DNA of 42,090 bases from Chloroflexota bacterium (lineage in GTDB: Bacteria > Chloroflexota > Dormibacteria > CF-121). Within the stretch, counting starts at the first letter, position 1. Each line of letters begins with the position of its first letter. Shown piece by piece: positions 8,519-16,414 of this stretch. The notes under the pieces are model-generated. The model made no database searches. It had not been told where the DNA came from and saw only the letters and a list, made by a program, of their open reading frames with translations. Both the position numbers and the translations under genes were made by a program. Where the stretch lies: the NCBI GenBank assembly GCA_005889535.1, contig VBHC01000135.1, positions 1 to 42,090 on the forward strand, read 5' to 3'.

Positions 8519-8719
8519 ATGGGCGACGAGGAAGTCCGCGGCCTGCGAGCCGAGAACGCCGAGCTGCGCCGCCTGCTGACTAAACACCAGTGGGCCGGAC
8601 TCACTCCCGTCAAGTCCACTGGAGCATGTCCGGAGTGCTCAGGGTCGAAACCCCCTGACGGCCGTGGTCATCGGCCCGGCTGCGCGCTGGCCGCCGCCCT
8701 GGCCGCACAGCCAGACTGA
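8519..8719 (+). CDS. Small cysteine-motif protein of unknown function
   Basis: A 66-residue protein on the plus strand, convergent with rnc, whose stop lies 3 bases away. A short leucine-rich helix (EVRGLRAENAELRRLLTKHQ) is followed by a CPEC motif, GSKPPDGRGHRPGC and an alanine-rich end. C-P-x-C with a later H-x-x-G-C could bind one zinc ion. The TAGAAT box 6 bases before the ATG supports expression as a leaderless mRNA. I do not recognise the family; similar small proteins with a coiled helix and a CxxC knuckle occur in phages and actinobacteria. It is divergent from the mod operon. Confidence 0.55.
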   Translation: MGDEEVRGLRAENAELRRLLTKHQWAGLTPVKSTGACPECSGSKPPDGRGHRPGCALAAALAAQPD

Positions 8720-8722
8720 CTT

Positions 8723-9436
8723 CTAGTTTGCCGGCGAGCGCTTCGCCTCGTGGGCGGCGACGGCTTCCAGGACTTCGTCTGTTGCCGGTGGATGGTCGAG
8801 CGCACCCAGGGTTGCCAGCGCCTCGCGTGCCGCCACCTTCTCCGCGGCGCGTTTCGTCCGTCCCGTGCCAGTTCCATGAATACCGTCGCCGAAACTCACC
8901 ATCGCGGTGTACTCCCGGCGATGACCTGGGCCGGATGCGCCGACGATCTCGTACTGCGGGGTGGTCAGGAATCGCTCCTGCGTGACTTCCTGCAGCCGGC
9001 CTTTGTAGTTGTCATCCGGCCACGCCTGCACATCAATCAGGCTGCGGCTGAACAACCGGTAGGCGGCGCGGTAGCCCTGGTCGAGGAAGATCGCGCCGAT
9101 GACGGCCTCGAACGTATTCGCCAGGATCGACTGCAACGAGCGGGCGCCGGTCTTATGCGCCCCCTTTCCCAACAACAGATAGTCGCCCAGGCTGAGCCGC
9201 GACGCCAGCCGCGCCAGGCTCTTGGTGTTGACCACCGAGGCGCGCAATCTGGTCAGCTCGCCCTCATCCGAGGTCTGGTAGGTGTGATAGAGGTGCTCGG
9301 CGGCGATCAACTCGAGGACGGCATCACCCAGGTACTCGAGCCGCTCGTTGTCCGCCGAACCACTCTCAGGGTGCTCGTTGTTGTAGGAGCGATGGGTCAG
9401 GGCCTGTCGCAGAAGGGCAGGCTCGTGGAACCGCAC
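8723..9436 (-). CDS. rnc: Ribonuclease III
   Basis: A 237-residue double-strand-specific endonuclease that processes rRNA precursors. The RIIID signature NERLEYLGDAVLELIAAEHL (about 30-49) carries the catalytic acidic residues. A C-terminal dsRNA-binding domain starts at DNYKGRLQEVTQE and includes YTAMVSFGDGIHGTGTGRTK and RAAEKVAAREALATLG. The listed start is GTG 9436. The conserved first helix (LQKLQRTLRVRF) begins further upstream, with no ATG, GTG or TTG there; CTG at 9454 may be the real start. It follows acpP by about 55 bases, the classical acpP-rnc arrangement. Confidence 0.95.
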   Translation of the reverse strand: MRFHEPALLRQALTHRSYNNEHPESGSADNERLEYLGDAVLELIAAEHLYHTYQTSDEGELTRLRASVVNTKSLARLASRLSLGDYLLLGKGAHKTGARSLQSILANTFEAVIGAIFLDQGYRAAYRLFSRSLIDVQAWPDDNYKGRLQEVTQERFLTTPQYEIVGASGPGHRREYTAMVSFGDGIHGTGTGRTKRAAEKVAAREALATLGALDHPPATDEVLEAVAAHEAKRSPAN

Positions 9437-9491
9437 GCGGAGCGTCCGCTGCAGCTTCTGTAGGGGCTCGTCGGCCTGAGCTAGCTTCGGC

Positions 9492-9740
9492 TCAGGTGGT
9501 GATGCCGAGCTTTTCCTGGACGTAGTCCCAGGCGGCTCCGACGGTCTGAATCTTTTCGGCGTCTTCGTCAGGTATCTCCATCCCGTATTCTTCCTCGAAC
9601 GCCATGATCAGTTCGACCAGGTCGAGGGAATCCGCATTCAGGTCGTCGACGAACGAGGCATCGGGCGTGATTTGCGCGGGCTCCACCCCGAGCTGTTCGG
9701 CGATGATGCCCTTGAACTTCTCGTAATTACTCCCGTCCAT
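9492..9740 (-). CDS. acpP: Acyl carrier protein
   Basis: An 82-residue acidic protein carrying growing fatty-acyl chains on 4'-phosphopantetheine. The attachment serine is Ser38 in [20 protein letters not shown], the canonical ACP motif. The C-terminal part ([20 protein letters not shown]) is typical. AAGGGGAG lies 5 bases before the ATG and is a strong Shine-Dalgarno. A TAGAAT box further upstream, about 38 bases before the ATG, could give a separate promoter within the fab operon. It lies between fabG and rnc. Confidence 0.97.
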   Translation of the reverse strand: MDGSNYEKFKGIIAEQLGVEPAQITPDASFVDDLNADSLDLVELIMAFEEEYGMEIPDEDAEKIQTVGAAWDYVQEKLGITT

Positions 9741-9817
9741 CCGACTCCCCTTATTGCTAGTTCGAGTGCGGTCAAATTCTAGACGAAGCCGCCGGCCAGG
9801 TTCCCCGTGAAATGGTG

Positions 9818-10570
9818 CTAGATCGGAAGACCGCCGTCAATGCCCAAAACCTGACCGGTGATATAGGAAGCCTCGGGAGAGGCCAGGAAGACGATCGCCG
9901 GGGCGACGTCCGCGGGGGTGCCGATCCGGGGAATGGCCGCCGCCTGGCGGGCGCGTTCCAGCAAGTCGGCCGGCAATCCGCTCGTCAGCTCGGTTTCGAT
10001 GAAGCCCGGTGCGACGGCATTGACGGTGATGTTCCGGGAGCCCACCTCCTTGGCCAGCGCTTTGGTCAGCCCGATCAGCCCAGCTTTCGAGGCGCTGTAG
10101 TTCGCCTGCCCGGCGTTGCCCACGACGCCGGCCAGCGAGGAGACATTGACGATGCGGCCATACTTCTGCTTGAGCATCGGCCGCAGCGCGGCCTTGCTCG
10201 CCAGGAAGGCCGCCTTCAGGTTCGTCTGCAGCACGACATCCCAGTCCGCCTCGCTCATGCGCATCACCAGGGTGTCGCGGGTGAGCCCGGCGTTATTGAC
10301 CAGGATGTCGAGCCGGCCAAACTCCTTCACCACCGCCTCGACTGCTACGGCAGGCGCGCCCGAGTCCGCAAAATCCGCCTGCATGGCCATGGCATGCCCG
10401 CCGCCGCGCGAAACCTCCTCGACAAAGCTGTCCGCTTCGGGCTTGCGGCTTCGATAGGTGATCGCGACTTTCACACCGGCCGCGGCGAACAGGGTGGCCG
10501 CCGCGCGACCGATGCCACGACTGCCCCCAGTGACCAGGGCCACCTGGTCGACAAAGCGCTCAGCCGGCAT
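9818..10570 (-). CDS. fabG: 3-oxoacyl-[acyl-carrier-protein] reductase FabG
   Basis: A 250-residue short-chain dehydrogenase that reduces 3-oxoacyl-ACP with NADPH. The Rossmann glycine motif is [14 protein letters not shown], followed by NNAG in [16 protein letters not shown], the catalytic Ser in [20 protein letters not shown], and Tyr-x3-Lys in YSASK. The C-terminus [16 protein letters not shown] is the usual FabG ending. The start overlaps the fabD stop by 11 bases. Length equals the family norm (about 245-250). Confidence 0.96.
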   Translation of the reverse strand: MPAERFVDQVALVTGGSRGIGRAAATLFAAAGVKVAITYRSRKPEADSFVEEVSRGGGHAMAMQADFADSGAPAVAVEAVVKEFGRLDILVNNAGLTRDTLVMRMSEADWDVVLQTNLKAAFLASKAALRPMLKQKYGRIVNVSSLAGVVGNAGQANYSASKAGLIGLTKALAKEVGSRNITVNAVAPGFIETELTSGLPADLLERARQAAAIPRIGTPADVAPAIVFLASPEASYITGQVLGIDGGLPI

Positions 10571-11486
10571 GCGCGGTCTTGAGGTAGGCGGTCATGCTGG
10601 GCACGTCCTCGATATTGTGGACCACCGCGCCCGGCAAAATCTTCTTGACCAGCCCGGTCAGCGCCCGCCGCGGGCCAACCTCAATGTAGGTGTCGGCCCC
10701 AAGCTGCTGCAGCCGCTGGATCGACTGGGTCCAGCGGACCGGGCCGGTGAGCTGCCCGACCATGAGCGGGCGGACTTCCATCGGATCCTGGTGCACCTGC
10801 GCATCGGCATTGAAGACCTGGGGCCGGCGCAGCGGGCGGAGCGGCATCCTTTCCCAGACGGCGGCAAACACCTGGGCCGCGCCGGCCATCAGCGGCGAAT
10901 GGAACGCGCCGCTCACCGGCAGCCGGACTAGGCGCTTGGCCCCCGCGGCTTGCAGCTGCGGGCTGACGGCGTTCAGGCCCGCCTCACTGCCGGAGATCAC
11001 CACCTGGCCGGGCGCGTTGTAGTTGGCGACGACGACCAGGCCCCCGCTGCCGGCACAGACCTGCTCGACGGTGCCATCGGGAAGGCCGAGCACGGCGATC
11101 ATGCCGCTGGCCGGTAAGACGGCCGCCGACATCGCCGCTCCGCGCGCACGAACCGCCGCCAGCGCATCGAGCGGGTCTAGTGCCTCCCCCGCCACCAGGC
11201 CGGCAAACTCACCCATGCTGTGACCGGCGACGGCTCCCGGTTCAATCCCATTCGCGACCAGCCGCCGAAGGAGGGCCAGGCTGTGAAACAAAATGGCGGG
11301 CTGGGCGTTCTCGGTTGCCTGCAGCTCAGCCTCTGGCCCATCCATCATCAGCCGGCCGAGCGGCATCGCGAGCCGGTCCTCGGTCTGGCTGAGGAATTCG
11401 GTCGAACCCGGGTCCCCTTCCAGCAGGTCACGGGCCATTCCAACGAATTGGGCGCCCTGGCCTGGGAACAGGAAGGCGACAGTGAT
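10560..11486 (-). CDS. fabD: Malonyl-CoA:ACP transacylase FabD, probable ATC start
   Basis: The enzyme loads malonate onto ACP. Key motifs are FLFPGQGAQFVGMARDLL at the N-terminus, the nucleophile Ser90 in GAVAGHSMGEFAGL, and the C-terminal GPRRALTGLVKKI. Conserved FabD proteins begin 2-4 residues before AFxFPGQG. Here that codon is ATC at 11486-11484, giving 308 residues, equal to the usual 308-310. The only ATG or GTG codons in frame lie about 80-100 bases upstream, inside rpmF in another frame. A weak AGG lies about 10 bases before the ATC. It follows rpmF by 11 bases and overlaps fabG. Confidence 0.93.
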   Translation of the reverse strand: MTVAFLFPGQGAQFVGMARDLLEGDPGSTEFLSQTEDRLAMPLGRLMMDGPEAELQATENAQPAILFHSLALLRRLVANGIEPGAVAGHSMGEFAGLVAGEALDPLDALAAVRARGAAMSAAVLPASGMIAVLGLPDGTVEQVCAGSGGLVVVANYNAPGQVVISGSEAGLNAVSPQLQAAGAKRLVRLPVSGAFHSPLMAGAAQVFAAVWERMPLRPLRRPQVFNADAQVHQDPMEVRPLMVGQLTGPVRWTQSIQRLQQLGADTYIEVGPRRALTGLVKKILPGAVVHNIEDVPSMTAYLKTAHAG

Positions 11487-11497
11487 CGGCTTGCGAC

Positions 11498-11674
11498 CTA
11501 GTCGGTCTTGATGACTTCGCGCCCGTCGTAGTAGCCGCAGTTTCGACAGATCGCGTGCGGCCGCTTCGGCTGGTGGCACTGCGAGCATTCGACGAGCGGG
11601 GTCCGCTTTATCGCCAGGTGGGCGCGCCGCTCGCCCTGGCGGGCATGGGCATATCGTGTCTTGGGAAGAGCCAT
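11498..11674 (-). CDS. rpmF: 50S ribosomal protein L32, zinc-ribbon form
   Basis: A 58-residue ribosomal protein too short for many gene callers. It begins MALPKTRYAHARQGERRAHL and has a zinc ribbon, CSQC at residues 30-33 and CRNC at 43-46, then GYYDGREVI. Two CxxC knuckles mark the zinc-dependent (C+) form of L32. It heads the fabD-fabG-acpP-rnc run; rpmF commonly sits beside fatty-acid genes in bacteria. A perfect TATAAT lies 9 bases before the ATG, so the leader would be only about 3 bases. Confidence 0.95.
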   Translation of the reverse strand: MALPKTRYAHARQGERRAHLAIKRTPLVECSQCHQPKRPHAICRNCGYYDGREVIKTD

Positions 11675-11683
11675 GAGCAGCCC

Positions 11684-11689
11684 ATTATA
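11684..11689 (-). promoter_or_regulatory. rpmF: -10 box TATAAT for the rpmF-fabD-fabG-acpP-rnc operon
   Basis: A consensus TATAAT on the minus strand ends 9 bases before the rpmF ATG, in the 28-base gap after the upstream coiled-coil gene. It would start transcription about 3 bases before the ATG. No recognisable -35 hexamer lies 16-18 bases upstream, which is GC-rich coding sequence. Confidence 0.6.
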
Positions 11690-11702
11690 GGGGGCCCCGC
11701 GG

Positions 11703-12188
11703 CTATCGCCCGCTGATGACCTCCACTTCTCTGGCCGGTTTGACCGACGCCGGGCGGAGCGATTCGACGCCTTTCTTCACGGTGGCGATCGTCCGCATCA
11801 GCTGCCCCTCGAGCGACTGCATCACGTCCCAGGCGTAGCGGTCGGCGGCCCGCCGGGTTTCCTCGGCTTTCGCCGCCGCCTCGCGCAGCATCACTTCCGC
11901 CTGCTTCTCAGCGCGCTTCACCAGCTCGTGCTGCCCGATCATGGTCTGGGCTCGCTCGCCCGCCTTGCTCACGGTCCGGGCGGCCTCGGACTGCGCTTCG
12001 GACAGGAGCCGCTGCTGTTCCTGCAGCGTCCAACGGGCCTGCTTGATTTCGTCGGGCAAGCTTAGTCGCAGGTCGTCGATGCAGGCCAGCGCTTCTTCCT
12101 GGTCGATGACGACGGTTCGGGTGAGCGGAATCTGCCGGCTGTGCGCGATCAGGTACTCGAGACGGTCGACGGCTTCATGGATGTTCAT
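11703..12188 (-). CDS. Coiled-coil protein resembling ATPase subunit H / DivIVA-like proteins
   Basis: A 161-residue protein. After an N-terminal conserved part (MNIHEAVDRLEYLIAHSRQI, then PLTRTVVIDQEEALACIDDL) it contains DEIKQARWTLQEQQRLLSEA and a long alanine/glutamate-rich coiled coil. The pattern R-L-x-x-L-V-x-x-A-x-x-x-P-L-T, then V-D-x-E-x-x-L, then LPEEIxxARW matches small proteins annotated in Gram-positives and Chloroflexi as V-type ATPase subunit H-like or DivIVA-like. Function unknown; likely a cytoplasmic structural helix. ATG 12188 is chosen over 12266 because AAGGGAG lies 7 bases before it. It overlaps coaD by 14 bases. Confidence 0.72.
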   Translation of the reverse strand: MNIHEAVDRLEYLIAHSRQIPLTRTVVIDQEEALACIDDLRLSLPDEIKQARWTLQEQQRLLSEAQSEAARTVSKAGERAQTMIGQHELVKRAEKQAEVMLREAAAKAEETRRAADRYAWDVMQSLEGQLMRTIATVKKGVESLRPASVKPAREVEVISGR

Positions 12189-12678
12189 GCTTCTGCTCCC
12201 TTGATGTGAGACGTTGCTTGAGCGGTTCGACGACGCTGGCTGGGACGAATTCCGAGATGTCTCCACCGAATTCGGCGAGTTCTTTGATGAGGCTGGAGCT
12301 GAGAAACAGATGGCGAAGGCTGGTGGGGATGAACACGGTGGTGACCTCCGGCTCCAGGCGGCGGTTCATCAGGGCCATCTGGAACTCGCTCTCGAAGTCC
12401 GACACGGCGCGAAGACCACGAACGATCACCCGGGCACCAACCTGCCGGGCAAAGCCGATCGTCAGCCCGTCAAAGGTGCTGACCTCGACCCCCGGCCGTT
12501 CGCCAAGGCTCTCGCGGATCATGCGAACCCGTTCGTCCGTGGTGAAGAGCGGCTGCTTGCTGGGGTTTTCGAGGACGGCGATGACCACCCGATCGAAGAT
12601 GCGCCCCGCCCGGTCGACGATGTCGAGATGACCATGGGTCAGGGGATCGAAACTGCCGGGGTAGAGCGCGGTGATCAT
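12175..12678 (-). CDS. coaD: Phosphopantetheine adenylyltransferase
   Basis: A 167-residue enzyme of coenzyme A synthesis that adenylates 4'-phosphopantetheine to dephospho-CoA. The nucleotidyltransferase motif ALYPGSFDPLTHGHLDIV is at the N-terminus, and the second conserved motif TSLRHLFLSSSLIKELAEFG is near the C-terminus; RGLRAVSDFESEFQMALMNR is also diagnostic. It overlaps rsmD by 4 bases (ATGA), the common rsmD-coaD pair. CoA and the pantetheine arm of ACP link it to the fab genes downstream. Confidence 0.97.
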   Translation of the reverse strand: MITALYPGSFDPLTHGHLDIVDRAGRIFDRVVIAVLENPSKQPLFTTDERVRMIRESLGERPGVEVSTFDGLTIGFARQVGARVIVRGLRAVSDFESEFQMALMNRRLEPEVTTVFIPTSLRHLFLSSSLIKELAEFGGDISEFVPASVVEPLKQRLTSREQKHEHP

Positions 12679-13238
12679 ACGTACCTGAGAAACGTCAGAC
12701 GGGTGGTGCCGTAGTCGCGCTCGCGCACGTGCGTCAGCCGTTGCAGCGCAGGCAAGGGTTGACTCCGATGATGCTCTACCGCCACCAGCGCCTGGTCACG
12801 CAGGGGCCCGCGGTCGAGCGCCAGCAGGGCCAGGTTGAGCGCGCCGGCGTCACGGTAGGGTGGGTCGACCAGAAGAAGGTTGTAGGTCTTGAGGTCGCTC
12901 GCGTGCGCCCTCAGCCAGTCGATGGCATCGGCACTGGCAACGTCGCCCTGGGGGGCGAAGCCGGTTGCGGCCAAATTCTCGGCGACGATGTTAGCACAGG
13001 ATCGGTCACGTTCCACGAATGTCGCCGAAGCGGCGCCACGAGATAACGCCTCGATGCCGAGGGTTCCGGCTCCGGCGAAGAGATCCAGCACCCGCGCACC
13101 GCGTATGCTGTCGCCGATGATGTTGAACAACGCTTCCCGGACGAGTGAGGTCGTGGGACGCGTTGCCCGACCCGGTGGCGTCTTGAGCACCCGACCCCGA
13201 CTCGCTCCAGCGGTGACGCGGGTAGCGGCTCCGGACAT
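12675..13238 (-). CDS. rsmD: 16S rRNA (guanine966-N2)-methyltransferase RsmD
   Basis: A 187-residue SAM-dependent methyltransferase. The N-terminal TRVTAGASRGRVLKTPPGRA and TRPTTSLVREALFNII are RsmD hallmarks; the SAM motif is VLDLFAGAGTLGIEALSRGA and the catalytic motif is DPPY in LLLVDPPYRDAGALNLALLA. It methylates G966 of 16S rRNA in the assembled 30S subunit. A TTTACT box ends exactly 6 bases before the ATG, so the mRNA may be leaderless. It is the first gene of the rsmD-coaD operon. Confidence 0.95.
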   Translation of the reverse strand: MSGAATRVTAGASRGRVLKTPPGRATRPTTSLVREALFNIIGDSIRGARVLDLFAGAGTLGIEALSRGAASATFVERDRSCANIVAENLAATGFAPQGDVASADAIDWLRAHASDLKTYNLLLVDPPYRDAGALNLALLALDRGPLRDQALVAVEHHRSQPLPALQRLTHVRERDYGTTRLTFLRYV

Positions 13239-13244
13239 CCGATG

Positions 13245-13250
13245 AGTAAA
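13245..13250 (-). promoter_or_regulatory. rsmD: Possible -10 box TTTACT of rsmD
   Basis: TTTACT lies 6 bases (CATCGG) before the rsmD ATG, matching the spacing of the stronger TAnnnT boxes at other genes here. The second position is T instead of A, so this is weaker. Confidence 0.35.
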
Positions 13251-13297
13251 GCAGGCGAGCCCGGCTCGATGGGTCTCGCCGACGAAGGAGTGGCAGC

Positions 13298-13549
13298 ATA
13301 GTCGTCGTCGACGCGTTGCTTGGCATCATCCTGGTGCTCGTGCTTCCGATCGCCGCCGGCCTCACTATCGGCTGGTTGCTCTCGCGGCTGCGACCGTTAC
13401 CCCGGGTGTCACCACCCGCCGGTTCGACGCCCTCTAATCCAGGGCGAACACCCGACGATACGCCGAAAGCTGGCGGCGGAGAGCCGGCTCGCCGGCCAAA
13501 GTCGGGTCGCGGTCCAAGAGGCGGACGGCCTCGCCCTGGCCGTCGCTGA
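13298..13549 (+). CDS. Possible small membrane protein with ATA start, antisense to the end of recG
   Basis: A plus-strand frame reads through a strongly hydrophobic segment (LLGIILVLVLPIAAGLTIGW), then an arginine- and proline-rich tail. AAGGAG lies 7 bases before an ATA codon at 13298, with TTG at 13316 as the first ordinary start. The last 116 bases are antisense to the 3' end of recG, and the tail there is low-complexity, so only the hydrophobic part in the rsmD-recG gap looks gene-like. It may be a real one-helix membrane protein or chance; no family is recognised. Confidence 0.3.
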   Translation: MVVVDALLGIILVLVLPIAAGLTIGWLLSRLRPLPRVSPPAGSTPSNPGRTPDDTPKAGGGEPARRPKSGRGPRGGRPRPGRR

Positions 13550-15479
13550 TCAGCGCCACATCGAGCAGGCTCGCCATCTTGAACTCGTTACCGTGCTGGC
13601 GAAAACCGTGCAGCTCCCCCATGCCACGCAGTTGCAGATCGATCTCGGCCAGGTCAAAGCCGCTGTGATGGGTAACTAGCGCCGTTAAGCGCCGCATCGT
13701 CTCCGGGTCGTCCATATCGGTAAAGAGCAGGCAGGTGGATTCGTGCACGCCGCGGCCAACGCGGCCGCGAAATTGATGGAGCTGGGCTAAACCGAACCGC
13801 TCCGCTGCCTCGACCATCATCACGGTGGCATTCGGGATGTCGATACCGACCTCGACCACGGAAGTCGAAACCAGGATCCCCACCTCGCCCCGCTGGAACT
13901 TCCCCATGACCTCCTCCTTTTCGGCGGTCTTCATCCGCCCATGGAGAAGCGCGATGCGGGAAGCCAGGTCGGGGAAGACGTCGCGCTGCAATTTCTGCAC
14001 TTCCTGGGTCGCGGACCGAACGCCGAGCTTGTCCGACTCCTGGATCAGGGGGCAAATGACAAACACCTGTCGCCCGGCAGAGACCTGCTGGCGAATGAAG
14101 TCGTAAGCACCCTGCCGCTCGTCAGGCGGCACCAGTCGGGTGGTAACGGGCAACCGGCCTGGCGGCATTTCGTTCAGCACCGAGATGTCCAGATCACCGA
14201 AGAGGGTCAGCCCCAGGGTCCGCGGGATCGGGGTCGCGGTCATCGAGAGAAAATGCGGCCAGAGTTCGCCCTGGCGGACCGATAAACGCTGACCAACGCC
14301 GAAGCGGTGCTGCTCGTCGACGACGGCGAGCGCCAGGTGCCTGAACCGGACGTCCTCCTCGATCAACGCGTGAGTCCCCACCAGCAGGTTGACCGAACCG
14401 TCGGCGACCGAGGTCAGCAAGGCGCGTCGGGCAGCCGCTGGCGTGCTCCCGAGCAGCATCCCGACCACGATGCCAAACGGCCGCAGCAGCGAGTCGACGA
14501 CATCGGCGTGTTGCCGCGCCAGGATCTCGGTCGGCGCCAGCAGCATCGATTGGAACCCGGCACGAGCCACGTGATGGATGGCCATCGCCGCCACCACCGT
14601 CTTCCCGGAGCCGACGTCGCCCTCCAGCAGACGGTTCATCGGTTGCGGCCGGGCAACATCCTTGAGAATCTGCCACGCCGCGCCGCGCTGGGCATGGGTG
14701 AGCTTGAATGGAAGCGCCGCGACGAAGGCTCGCGCCGTCGCCTCGTCGAACGGGATGGGGTCGGCGGCGTGCGACTGGCGGGCCCGTTTCGCCTGCTGCA
14801 CTGCGACCTGGTTGAGGAAGATCTCCTCAAATTCGAACCGGTCGCGGGCTCGCTCGAGGGCTTCCATCGATTCCGGAAAGTGGACCTGCTTGACGGCGGC
14901 CGCCCGGGGCATGAAGCCGCGGCGCGCCAGGATCTCACCCGGGAGCACCTCGTCGAGCTGCTCGGCCAGCCAGAGCAACGGCCGGATCTTGGGACGAAGC
15001 CAGCGCGACGTCAGCCCCTTGGTCTCCGGGTAGATGGGCACGATGCGGGCCGCGTGGCTCGGGTCGCTGGAGACCTTCTCATATTCGGGGTTCTTCATCA
15101 CCAGGCCGCCGTTGAGGTCGACCTCGCCCGCGAGGAAAATCTGATCTCCCTCATGGAGGTAGCTGGCGATGTAGGGCTGGTTGAACCAGACCACATTCAG
15201 CTGACCGGAATCGTCGGAAACCGTCGCCCGGGCGATCTGCATGTGCTTGCGCGGCGTGACCTGCCGCGCGATGTGGTAGACGCGCGCGCGGACTGTCGTT
15301 TGCATCCCGGGCCGGACCCAGGCGATCGGCGTCACGTTCCCAAAGTCTCGGTGTTTTCGGGGGAAATAGAGCAGGAGATCGCGAACCGTCTTCACGCCCA
15401 CCCGTTCGAGCTTGCCGCCGTAGGCCGTGTTGATCCCGGTGATGGCCGTCACCGGGTCGTCGAGCGAGAGCCGTGGCAC
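13434..15479 (-). CDS. recG: ATP-dependent DNA helicase RecG
   Basis: A 681-residue helicase that reverses stalled replication forks and branch-migrates recombination intermediates. An N-terminal wedge/OB domain (about 50-150) precedes the helicase core: Walker A LLEGDVGSGKTVVAAMAIHH (about 285-304), the DExH-type box VVDEQHRFGVGQRL, motif III SMTATPIPRTLGLTLFGDLD, and motif VI FGLAQLHQFRGRVGRG. These are diagnostic for RecG. Its start lies 2 bases from the degV stop, so the two are co-transcribed. Length is normal (about 680-690). The adjacent frame on the other strand is mostly shadow. Confidence 0.97.
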   Translation of the reverse strand: MPRLSLDDPVTAITGINTAYGGKLERVGVKTVRDLLLYFPRKHRDFGNVTPIAWVRPGMQTTVRARVYHIARQVTPRKHMQIARATVSDDSGQLNVVWFNQPYIASYLHEGDQIFLAGEVDLNGGLVMKNPEYEKVSSDPSHAARIVPIYPETKGLTSRWLRPKIRPLLWLAEQLDEVLPGEILARRGFMPRAAAVKQVHFPESMEALERARDRFEFEEIFLNQVAVQQAKRARQSHAADPIPFDEATARAFVAALPFKLTHAQRGAAWQILKDVARPQPMNRLLEGDVGSGKTVVAAMAIHHVARAGFQSMLLAPTEILARQHADVVDSLLRPFGIVVGMLLGSTPAAARRALLTSVADGSVNLLVGTHALIEEDVRFRHLALAVVDEQHRFGVGQRLSVRQGELWPHFLSMTATPIPRTLGLTLFGDLDISVLNEMPPGRLPVTTRLVPPDERQGAYDFIRQQVSAGRQVFVICPLIQESDKLGVRSATQEVQKLQRDVFPDLASRIALLHGRMKTAEKEEVMGKFQRGEVGILVSTSVVEVGIDIPNATVMMVEAAERFGLAQLHQFRGRVGRGVHESTCLLFTDMDDPETMRRLTALVTHHSGFDLAEIDLQLRGMGELHGFRQHGNEFKMASLLDVALISDGQGEAVRLLDRDPTLAGEPALRRQLSAYRRVFALD

Positions 15480-15481
15480 GG

Positions 15482-16315
15482 TCAGGCGATCAGGTAGGTG
15501 AAACCGATCACGCCCGGACCGGTGTAGGTGCCGATCACGGCCCCGGTCTCGGTCAGGGGAATGTCGAGCCCCGGATAGCTACCCGCCACTCGCTCCCGCA
15601 GCTGCTCGGCGTCAGCGCGCGACGCCCCGTGCAGAACCGCCAGGTTGCTCAGCCGGCCGTCCCGGTGTAAGAGGTCCACGAGCCGGTCGATCGCCTGCAC
15701 CCGGCCCCTGGCCCGACCGAGCGGGGCGACCTCGCCGTCCTGGAGCGTGATCAGCGGCTTGAAATTCAGGAGCGAGCCCAGCAGCGCACGCGCCCTGCCA
15801 ATGCGGCCGCCCCGTTCCAGGTAGGTCAGGGTATCAATCGCGGCCAGCACCCGCGCCTTGGGGACCAGCGACTTGATCCGGTCGGCCACGGCGGCACGGC
15901 CGGCGCCGGTTTTCGCGAGCTTCGCGCCCTCCAGAGCCAGAAAACCCAGGGCCATCGAGGCCGTCAGTGAATCGATCACCTCGATGTGCTCGGCTTCAAC
16001 CGACTTGGCCGCCATCTCGGCGGCGCCAAAAGTCCCGGACACCTTGCTGGAGATCAGGACCGCCACGACGTCGTCGCCAGCCTCCCGGTGGCGTCGAAAG
16101 ACCTCCTCGAACGCTCCGACCGGCGGCTGCGATGTCTTGGGGAGTTGCGGCGAGGTCTTAAGCCTGGCGAAGAAATCATCACCAGTCAGGTCGACATGGT
16201 CCTTGAAGACCTGGTCCCCAAAGCGAACGTTGAGCGGCACGACGGTGATGCCGGCGGCGTGCTGTTGGTCTTCGTTGAGGTCCGCGGTGGAATCGGTAAC
16301 GATCCGGACCACCAC
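15482..16315 (-). CDS. DegV family fatty-acid-binding protein (FakB-like)
   Basis: A 277-residue DegV protein. The N-terminus VRIVTDSTADLNEDQQHAAG, then VVPLNVRFGDQVFKDHVDLT and TSQPPVGAFEEVFRRHREAG, are family hallmarks; the C-terminal GPGVIGFTYLIA is also typical. DegV/FakB proteins hold a fatty acid while FakA phosphorylates it, and a FakA gene lies nearby at 16757-18364, so this is probably its partner. Two in-frame GTG codons, 16315 and 16312, are possible starts. A TATACT box lies 6 bases before the second, which favours a leaderless start at 16312. Co-transcribed with recG. Confidence 0.9.
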   Translation of the reverse strand: MVVRIVTDSTADLNEDQQHAAGITVVPLNVRFGDQVFKDHVDLTGDDFFARLKTSPQLPKTSQPPVGAFEEVFRRHREAGDDVVAVLISSKVSGTFGAAEMAAKSVEAEHIEVIDSLTASMALGFLALEGAKLAKTGAGRAAVADRIKSLVPKARVLAAIDTLTYLERGGRIGRARALLGSLLNFKPLITLQDGEVAPLGRARGRVQAIDRLVDLLHRDGRLSNLAVLHGASRADAEQLRERVAGSYPGLDIPLTETGAVIGTYTGPGVIGFTYLIA

Positions 16316-16318
16316 AGG

Positions 16319-16324
16319 AGTATA
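16319..16324 (-). promoter_or_regulatory. -10 box TATACT for degV-recG
   Basis: TATACT on the minus strand lies 6 bases before GTG 16312. The divergent gene at 16415 is about 90 bases away. There is no Shine-Dalgarno, consistent with leaderless initiation. Confidence 0.55.
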
Positions 16325-16414
16325 GACAGAGGTTCGCGCCCATCACGAGCAGGCAACGGGAACGTTTCGTTAGGTTGAGCGCAGGCCGGCCCTGATAAAC
16401 CTATAGATGCTGTG

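Noticed and set aside
14307-15497. 396-residue plus-strand ORF opposite recG
   Set aside because: Antisense shadow of recG, with His/Arg/Gln-rich composition and no recognisable motif.
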